From Gemmiger formicilis (GTDB taxonomy: Bacteria; Bacillota; Clostridia; Oscillospirales; Ruminococcaceae), in assembly GCF_024462815.1 (NCBI RefSeq), contig NZ_JANGCG010000005.1:62001-126000 (forward strand): a stretch of DNA of 64,000 bases, written 5' to 3'. A model generated the notes under the pieces. The model had not been told where the DNA came from. It searched no databases and saw only the letters and a program-made list of their open reading frames with translations. Shown here one piece after another: positions 58,543 to 64,000 of the stretch (position 1 is its first letter; every line of letters begins with the position of its first letter). A program made the translations under genes and the position numbers.

Positions 58543-59538
58543 ATGAAAAAAATATTGCTCCTTGCCACCGGTGGCACGATTGCAAGCCGCCCCACCGCAG
58601 CGGGCGGGCTGGCCCCGGCTATCTCATCGGAGGAGCTGCTGGCCTGCGTGCCCGAGCTGGCCGATTTGTGCAGTGTGGACGCGGTGCAGCTCTTTAATCT
58701 GGACTCTACCAATGTCGGCCCGGCGCAGTGGCAGAGCATCGTGGCCTGCATCCGGGAAAATTACAGTGCCTACGATGGTTTTGTGATTGCCCACGGCACC
58801 GATACGATGGCCTACACCGCCGCCGCTCTGAGCTATATGGTGCAGAACAGCGCCAAGCCTGTGGTGCTGACCGGGAGCCAGAAGTCCATCTACAACCGCG
58901 ACACGGACGCCCGCAACAATCTGTACCGCGCCTTTGTCTACGCGGTCAGTGACGGCGCGTGGGGCGTGCAGCTGGTGTTTGACAACAAGGTGATTCTGGG
59001 CACCCGCGCCCGCAAGACCCGCACCCGCAGCTTCAATGCGTTTTCCAGCATTGACTACCCGGAGACGGCGGTTTTCCGGGACACGCGGCTCATCCCCTTC
59101 CTGCGCTGCCCGGCAGAGCTGCCGCCGGTGCAGTTCTATGAAAAGCTCGACCCATCGGTCTTTGTGCTGCGCCTTGTGCCGGGGATGCGGGCCGACATCA
59201 TCCCGATGCTGGCCCCGCACTACCGTGCGCTTGTTCTGGAGAGCTTCGGCGTCGGCGGCCTGCCGGGCGGTGAGCATGGTGCTATGTTTGCCGAGCTGCG
59301 CCGCTGGTGTGAAAGTGGTCGGCTGGCGGTTTTCACCACGCAGGTCCCGCACGAGGGCTGCGACCTTGCTGTGTATGAGGTGGGCCGCGCCGTGGGCGAG
59401 CTGCCCGGCGTGCTGGAGGCCCGCGATATGACCCCCGAGGCCGTGGCCGTCAAGCTGATGTGGGCGCTTGGCCAGACCACCGACCGCACCGAGGCCATGC
59501 GCCTGTTTGAAACGCCGGTGGAGATGGACAGTATATGA
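58543..59538 (+). CDS. ansA: L-asparaginase, type I (cytoplasmic)
   Basis: Hydrolyses asparagine to aspartate and ammonia. The 331-residue protein has the catalytic Thr motifs LLATGGTIASRP (T12) and IAHGTDTMAYTAAALSYM, plus TGSQKSI and the C-terminal LESFGVGGLPG. No signal peptide, as expected for type I. It follows the helicase after 9 nt, so they are likely cotranscribed although functionally unrelated. Confidence 0.95.
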   Translation: MKKILLLATGGTIASRPTAAGGLAPAISSEELLACVPELADLCSVDAVQLFNLDSTNVGPAQWQSIVACIRENYSAYDGFVIAHGTDTMAYTAAALSYMVQNSAKPVVLTGSQKSIYNRDTDARNNLYRAFVYAVSDGAWGVQLVFDNKVILGTRARKTRTRSFNAFSSIDYPETAVFRDTRLIPFLRCPAELPPVQFYEKLDPSVFVLRLVPGMRADIIPMLAPHYRALVLESFGVGGLPGGEHGAMFAELRRWCESGRLAVFTTQVPHEGCDLAVYEVGRAVGELPGVLEARDMTPEAVAVKLMWALGQTTDRTEAMRLFETPVEMDSI

Positions 59539-59554
59539 TTTTGGGGGCTACACG

Positions 59555-59580
59555 GTAGGGGGGGGGCGTTGCCCCCCCCG
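59555..59580. repeat. GTAGGGGC-family palindrome, homopolymer-rich
   Basis: GTAGGGGGGGGGCGTTGCCC: a run of nine G answered by eight C. This copy could be unstable. Confidence 0.6.
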
Positions 59581-59604
59581 GGGGGTTGCCTGCAATAATG
59601 TTGT

Positions 59605-59651
59605 AAAAAAACAGCAGCCGCACGATGAAAATCGTGCGGCTGCTGTTTTTT
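59605..59651. terminator. Bidirectional terminator between ansA and ganA
   Basis: CAGCAGCCGCACGAT and ATCGTGCGGCTGCTG form a 15-bp perfect stem with GAAA loop, flanked by A6 and T6. Confidence 0.9.
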
Positions 59652-59653
59652 GC

Positions 59654-61678
59654 TTATTTCAGCACTTCCACGGCGCAGGCGCCATAGCGGCCCAGCGTAA
59701 CCTCGCCGCTGACGGACTTGCCGGTCAGCAGGTCAAGGCCTGCGGGAACGGTGACGGTCTTGTCCGTCTCGGTGGTGTTGAGGTAGAAGTGGTACACTGC
59801 GCGCTCGTCCTCGCGGCAGTGGTACTCCACACCGTCGGGCAGGGTCTGCATCGTGCAGCCTGCCTGTTCCATGGCGGCGCGGAACACCTTGGCGTTGCCT
59901 GCGGCGTCCATGCGGGCGGCGATATAGTAGGCTGTGCCCTTGCCGAAGGCGTGGCGGGTGGCAACGGCGTGATCCTTATAGAAATCCTCGCCGTAGGTGG
60001 CCAGCACCTCGGTGGAGTCGGCTGTTTCCAGCAGCTCGCAGTAATCCTGAATGTCGGCGCGGCTGCCATCGGCAAAGATGGCGGTGTTTTTCTCCCCGGG
60101 ATACAGCGTGTCGAGCTCGGTGGCGGTTATGCCGAAAACCTCCCGCAGGCCGTCCCCGGGGAGGCCGCCCAGCCATGCCAGTGTGGCATCGTTGACATAG
60201 CCCAGCAGGTAGGTGCCAATGACCACACCGCCATTTTCAACGTATTGACGGATTTTATCGCCAAAGCCCGGCTTGACCATATAGAGCATCGGCAGCACCA
60301 CGAGCTTGTACCGGTCGAGGGATTCCTCCACGCCGATGACGTCGGCATCCACGCCGCAGCGGCCCAGCTGCTCATGCAGGGCGCAGGCGGTCTCGCGCAG
60401 ATTCTTCTGCTTGATCTGCATACCCCAGGCATCCTCCAGCGCCCAGCGGCTGTCCCAGTCAAAAATCAGGGCGGCTTCTGCGCGGGGCAGGCTGCCGATT
60501 ACCGGCGTCAGCGCGTTGAGCGCGGCATTTGTGTCGGTCACATCTTTAAAGACGCGGGTGTCATCGCGACCATCGTGGTCTACCACCGCGCCGTGCCACT
60601 GCTCAGTGCCGCCGCGGCCCTTGCGCCACTGGAAATACTGCACGCCGTCACCACCGCAGGCCACCGTTTGCAGGCCCTGCAGGCGGTTGACGCCTGGGCG
60701 TTTGAGCTTGTTGTAGTCATGCCAGTTGACAAGGCTCGGAGTGCTCTCCATCGTGAAGAAGGGGACATCCCGCTTGCAGCCGCGAATCAGCGCGTGGTCG
60801 AACGCCGTCATGGCAAAGGTGGTGGTGATGCTGCGGTCGGGGCGGCCCCAGTGGGGGTAGCTGTCCCAGCTGACAAAATCCAGCTCTTTCTGCAGCACGT
60901 GATAGTCAAGCCCGGGGAAATACTCCATCAGATTGGTGGTGATGGGCACATTCGGGGTCAGCTTGCGCAGCAGGGCCGTCTCGTTGTGGACGTAGTCGGT
61001 CATATTCCATGTGGTAAAGCGCCGCCAGTCCAGCTTCAGGCCCAGCAGGCTCTGCTCGCCGTTCTCAAACGGCGGGTCAATCTCGTCAAAATCATTGTAG
61101 TGGTGGCTCCAGAAGCCAGTCCACCACGCGTGGTTCAGATTGTCGATGGTCTTGTACTTCTCGCGCAGCCATACGCGGAAGCGCTCCTGACAGCGGGGGC
61201 AGTAGCAGTCGCCGCCCAGCTCGTTGGAGATGTGCCACAGAATCAGCCCCGGGTGGTCACCGACAGCCTCGACGAGCTTTTCAATGATGAGACGGACTTT
61301 TTCGCGGTAGACAGGGCTGCTGGGGCAGGCGTTGTGCCGCATACCCTGATGGTCGGTCACACCGTTGGCCTGCACGCGCAGAATCTCCGGGTACTTGCGG
61401 GCCATCCAGTTCGGTTTGGCGCCGCAGGGGGTGGCCAGCTCGGTGTAGATGCCCGCTGCATACAGGCGGTCCATCGTCTCGCGAAGCCAGGTGAAATCAT
61501 ACTCTCCCTCGCGCGGCTCGTACTTAGCCCAAGCAAAAACGCCCAGCGTGGCGGTGTTCACGCCGGCCTTTTTCATCATCTCGATGTCCTTTTCCAGGAT
61601 ATCCGGCCGGTCAAGCCACTGGTCGGGGTTGTAGTCCCCGCCGCGCATCAGGATGGGGGCCTTGGTGATTGTTTTCAT
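59654..61678 (-). CDS. ganA: Glycoside hydrolase family 42 beta-galactosidase
   Basis: A 674-residue cytoplasmic beta-galactosidase. Landmarks: RGGDYNPDQW start, GVNTATLGVFAWAKYEPREGEYDF, acid/base Glu in WHISNELGGDCYCPRCQERF (the Cys cluster binds structural zinc), nucleophile Glu in FFTMESTPSLVNW, and a trimerisation domain after about residue 390. Family members release galactose from galactan or galacto-oligosaccharides. Following ganP-ganQ permeases, the gene order matches the Bacillus galactan operon. A terminator-like hairpin precedes it and may lower its level. Confidence 0.93.
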   Translation of the reverse strand: MKTITKAPILMRGGDYNPDQWLDRPDILEKDIEMMKKAGVNTATLGVFAWAKYEPREGEYDFTWLRETMDRLYAAGIYTELATPCGAKPNWMARKYPEILRVQANGVTDHQGMRHNACPSSPVYREKVRLIIEKLVEAVGDHPGLILWHISNELGGDCYCPRCQERFRVWLREKYKTIDNLNHAWWTGFWSHHYNDFDEIDPPFENGEQSLLGLKLDWRRFTTWNMTDYVHNETALLRKLTPNVPITTNLMEYFPGLDYHVLQKELDFVSWDSYPHWGRPDRSITTTFAMTAFDHALIRGCKRDVPFFTMESTPSLVNWHDYNKLKRPGVNRLQGLQTVACGGDGVQYFQWRKGRGGTEQWHGAVVDHDGRDDTRVFKDVTDTNAALNALTPVIGSLPRAEAALIFDWDSRWALEDAWGMQIKQKNLRETACALHEQLGRCGVDADVIGVEESLDRYKLVVLPMLYMVKPGFGDKIRQYVENGGVVIGTYLLGYVNDATLAWLGGLPGDGLREVFGITATELDTLYPGEKNTAIFADGSRADIQDYCELLETADSTEVLATYGEDFYKDHAVATRHAFGKGTAYYIAARMDAAGNAKVFRAAMEQAGCTMQTLPDGVEYHCREDERAVYHFYLNTTETDKTVTVPAGLDLLTGKSVSGEVTLGRYGACAVEVLK

Positions 61679-61702
61679 AGATAAACCTTTCCTTTATTCC
61701 AG

Positions 61703-61729
61703 AAAAGCGCTGCCCCTTGCGGGGCAGCG
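61703..61729 (-). terminator. Terminator-like hairpin between ganQ and ganA
   Basis: CGCTGCCCC and GGGGCAGCG form a 9-bp stem with TTGC loop; TTTTCT follows on the minus strand. Partial termination inside the operon is likely. Confidence 0.5.
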
Positions 61730-61745
61730 TTGGATAAGATATTGA

Positions 61746-62645
61746 TTAGCCCTTTGCCGCGCCGGAGGTGATACCCTCGACATAGAATTTCTGCATGATG
61801 ACAAAGAGGATGGAAATGGGGATGGCGACCAGCACACCGCCCGCGCAGAAACGGGAGAAGTAGCTGTTGATCAGAGCCTTTTGCAGCATGTTGTACAGGC
61901 CGATGGCAACCGTCCAGTCCGTGCTGACACCGGAGTTCAGGATCATCTTTGCCATAACAAAGTCGGTCCAGGGCATCAGGAAGGAGTTGATAATGGTGTA
62001 CACCAAAATCGGGCGGGACATCGGGATAACGATCTGGAAGAAGATGCGCGCTTCCGAAGCGCCGTCCAGCTTGGCGGCCTCACGCAGGGAAACCGGAACC
62101 GTGTCGAAGAAGCCCTTGCAGATCAGGTAGCCCAAACCGGAGGAACCGGCATAGACCATGATCAGGCCCGCGTAGGAATTCGTCAGGTTCATGTACTTCA
62201 AGACGAAGTAGACGGCAATCATGGCCAGAACGCCCGGGAACAGGTTGACCGTGACGGACAGGTTTTGCAGCAGCCTGCGGCCCTTGAAGCGGCAGCAGCT
62301 TATGGCGTAAGCCACCATCAGCACAAAGCAGGTGGAGATCACGCAGTTAAAGCAGGCCACGACCAGGGTGTTCATGAACCAGCGAGGGAACTGTGCAACG
62401 GAGTCCGGCGCTGTCATAATGCTGGTGTAATTCCACAGGGTAAAGCCTTCTGGCACAAAGCGGGTAAAGTTGATGCCCTTATCGGTGGAGAAGGAGGTCA
62501 GCAGCAGCCAGGCAATGGGCACCAGCCAGATAAAGGCCAGCAGCGCCAGGATAAGATGGCGAATGATGGAGAAAATTGTTTTCTTGACGCGGCCCTGTCT
62601 GAGCTGTTTCTGCACGGCGGCATCGTTGATGGTAGTGGTACTCAA
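61746..62645 (-). CDS. ganQ: Sugar ABC transporter permease (MalG/GanQ type)
   Basis: A 299-residue inner-membrane permease with six hydrophobic segments and the EAA loop EAAKLDGASEARIFFQIVIPMSRPIL. The probable start is TTG at 62645 (MSTTTIND), overlapping the stop of ganP as TTGA; AAGGAGG lies about 10 nt upstream. A TTG start is rare in this window. It pairs with GanP; substrate inferred from the adjacent GH42 enzyme as galacto-oligosaccharide. Confidence 0.92.
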   Translation of the reverse strand: MSTTTINDAAVQKQLRQGRVKKTIFSIIRHLILALLAFIWLVPIAWLLLTSFSTDKGINFTRFVPEGFTLWNYTSIMTAPDSVAQFPRWFMNTLVVACFNCVISTCFVLMVAYAISCCRFKGRRLLQNLSVTVNLFPGVLAMIAVYFVLKYMNLTNSYAGLIMVYAGSSGLGYLICKGFFDTVPVSLREAAKLDGASEARIFFQIVIPMSRPILVYTIINSFLMPWTDFVMAKMILNSGVSTDWTVAIGLYNMLQKALINSYFSRFCAGGVLVAIPISILFVIMQKFYVEGITSGAAKG

Positions 62646-64000
62646 GAGAACGTCGCCTCCTTCTTATTGATAAAGTGGAAGCACACAACGGTGAACACTG
62701 CGCAGACGATAAACACCATGATGCCCAGCACAGCGGCCATCTTGTAGTTGTAGTATTCCTGCGTCAAGCGGAACAGCCATGTAACCAGCAGGTCGATCTC
62801 CTTGGCGTTGGACTGGGCCAGCTGCTGGTTGTTCGTGACAAACACGTCCTGGGTCAGCAGGTAAATAACGTTGAAGTTGTTGACGTTCCTGACAAAGTCC
62901 GTGACGAGCGACGGTCCCTGCACGCTGAGCAGGTAGGGCAGCTTGATGCGGAAGAACATCTGCACCGGATTCGCACCGTCGATGCGGGCGGCCTCGATCA
63001 TGTCAGCGGGAATGTTCATTAACACACCCGTAGAAATCAGCATCTGGTACGGCACGCCAATCCAGATGTTGATCATAATGATGGTGAACATAGCCCAGCT
63101 GGGCTGGGTCAGGAACGGAATGTAGGAAAGGCCCTTGTCAAGCAGGCCGATGTTGTGCAGGAAGTCGGTGACGCCCGCGTTGGCCATCATTGTGTTGAAG
63201 ATGCCGTTGTTGGAGAAGAAGTTGCGTACCAGAAGCAGCGTAACGAACTGAGGCACGGCGATGGTCACCATGAACAGGGTACGCCAGAGCTTCGGGCATT
63301 TGGTCTTTTGGTCATTGATGAACATGGCCAGCAGGATACCGCCGAAGAAGGTGGTAAAGGTGGCAAAGAACGCCCAGACCAGCGTCCAGGTCAACACCTT
63401 GGCGAAGGAGTAGCCGAAGGTCGAGGTCATACCGCCGCCGCCAAACAGCGTGAAGAAGTTGGTCAGGCCCACCCAGGTGAACAGGTCGTTCGGGGGCATA
63501 TGCTGCTGGTCATAGTTCGTGAACGCGACCGCAATCAGGATGAACAGCGGCACGATGGTAAATACCACAACGCCCAGCACAGGCAGAGTCAGCAGCGTGA
63601 CATAGAACTTTTCATTCAGGTAGACGTTGATGTCCTGTAAGAAGCTGTTCGTCTTTTTGCCCGCTGCGCGGATTTTTTGCAGCTGGTAGTTGGAGGTGAC
63701 CACCATCATGGCGGCCGCGATCAGCGCGGCAATGACCACGAAGCTAATCATGCTCATCAGCAGGATCTCGAAGGAGTTATCGTAATTGTTCACGACGTTT
63801 TTCATCGTCGTAACGTCGAACACCATCTCCATTTTGACAGTGCCCAGCGTGCCGAATTTAGCAAGGTTCGGCGCACCGTAAAATGCCAGGAAGTAAAGTC
63901 CCAGACCCTCCACGAGGGTGACAAGGAGCGCCTTCATCAGCTGGCCGTGACCGATATAGCCAAGGCCCCATACCAGGAACGAAACTTTGGTAAAGATATC
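62642..64000 (-). CDS. ganP: Sugar ABC transporter permease (MalF/GanP type), 5' part beyond window
   Basis: The frame is open to the right edge: codons before the internal methionine at 63937 read FLVWGLGYIGHGQLMKALL, a typical MalF-family start region, so the gene begins outside the window. At least 452 residues are visible with eight hydrophobic segments, including the large periplasmic loop MalF type, and the EAA loop EAARIDGANPVQMFFRIKLPYLL. It forms the channel with GanQ; the binding protein and ATPase should lie further right or elsewhere. Confidence 0.9.
   Translation of the reverse strand, partial: DIFTKVSFLVWGLGYIGHGQLMKALLVTLVEGLGLYFLAFYGAPNLAKFGTLGTVKMEMVFDVTTMKNVVNNYDNSFEILLMSMISFVVIAALIAAAMMVVTSNYQLQKIRAAGKKTNSFLQDINVYLNEKFYVTLLTLPVLGVVVFTIVPLFILIAVAFTNYDQQHMPPNDLFTWVGLTNFFTLFGGGGMTSTFGYSFAKVLTWTLVWAFFATFTTFFGGILLAMFINDQKTKCPKLWRTLFMVTIAVPQFVTLLLVRNFFSNNGIFNTMMANAGVTDFLHNIGLLDKGLSYIPFLTQPSWAMFTIIMINIWIGVPYQMLISTGVLMNIPADMIEAARIDGANPVQMFFRIKLPYLLSVQGPSLVTDFVRNVNNFNVIYLLTQDVFVTNNQQLAQSNAKEIDLLVTWLFRLTQEYYNYKMAAVLGIMVFIVCAVFTVVCFHFINKKEATFS

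Noticed and set aside
59468..61684. 738-codon plus-strand frame over ganA
   Set aside because: Starts inside ansA and runs antisense to a complete GH42 gene.

Overview
The window is about 64 kb of GC-rich, gene-dense chromosome from a low-copy-repeat Firmicute. Gene content points to an anaerobic gut clostridium of the Oscillospiraceae (Faecalibacterium/Subdoligranulum/Gemmiger type): LL-diaminopimelate aminotransferase, FeoAB with a Cys-rich FeoB-associated peptide, rubrerythrin, clostridial-type flavodoxin, T-box and thi-box leaders, and pectin/galactan sugar genes. This placement is inferred from gene families only. No rRNA, tRNA, IS element, prophage or CRISPR array was found.

Layout. 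1-0.2 kb: end of a hexapeptide-repeat protein. 0.3-6 kb: T-box-controlled ilvB-ilvN-ilvC-ilvD. 6-8.5 kb: a DUF815 ATPase and ilvA. 8.7-16.8 kb: uronate catabolism (kduI-kduD, aldose epimerase-like gene, uxaB-uxaA divergent from uxaC), whose promoters share an operator-like word. 16.9-20.5 kb: an Rrf2 regulator divergent from a methionine ABC transporter (metQ-metN-metI), whose leader encodes a Met/Cys-rich peptide followed by a terminator. 20.7-28.4 kb: threonine aldolase and an NSS transporter on divergent promoters that share one -35 hexamer, an HD hydrolase, a TetR regulator, an EIIA-Glc, a TPP riboswitch with thiT, a PNPOx-like protein and dapL. 28.5-39.4 kb: a metal and redox island with a DtxR-like regulator, the feo operon, an HMA/CydDC-like ABC/YgbA operon, a DUF3793-flavodoxin operon, a Fur/PerR regulator and rubrerythrin. 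Three of its promoters carry the same GGTTAG-N6-CTAACC palindrome. 39.4-49.3 kb: an ECF sigma/anti-sigma pair, citrate synthase, pullulanase, glycogen phosphorylase, an AraC regulator, YggS and a TIGR01440 protein. 49.4-49.65 kb: a compact self-contained transcript with promoter, hairpins, a 26-aa ORF and a terminator stem. 49.7-54.2 kb: a MarR-controlled heterodimeric ABC exporter. 54.3-64 kb: a GH28 hydrolase, an internally deleted tcdA, a UvrD-like helicase, asparaginase, and a galactan-type ganP-ganQ-ganA operon running off the right edge.

How the parts work together. KduI/KduD and UxaC/UxaB/UxaA both feed 2-keto-3-deoxygluconate, and the GH28 enzyme (no signal peptide) could supply galacturonate inside the cell. 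The metal island looks like an Fe(II) response: uptake (Feo), an export-type ABC system, and flavodoxin as a substitute for iron proteins. The strongest candidates for undescribed biology are the structured sORF transcript at 49.41-49.64 kb and the Met/Cys leader-peptide attenuator at 17.5-17.8 kb. Short palindromic intergenic repeats (GTAGGGGC type, and a CATCAGTCACC type) are scattered across the whole window.
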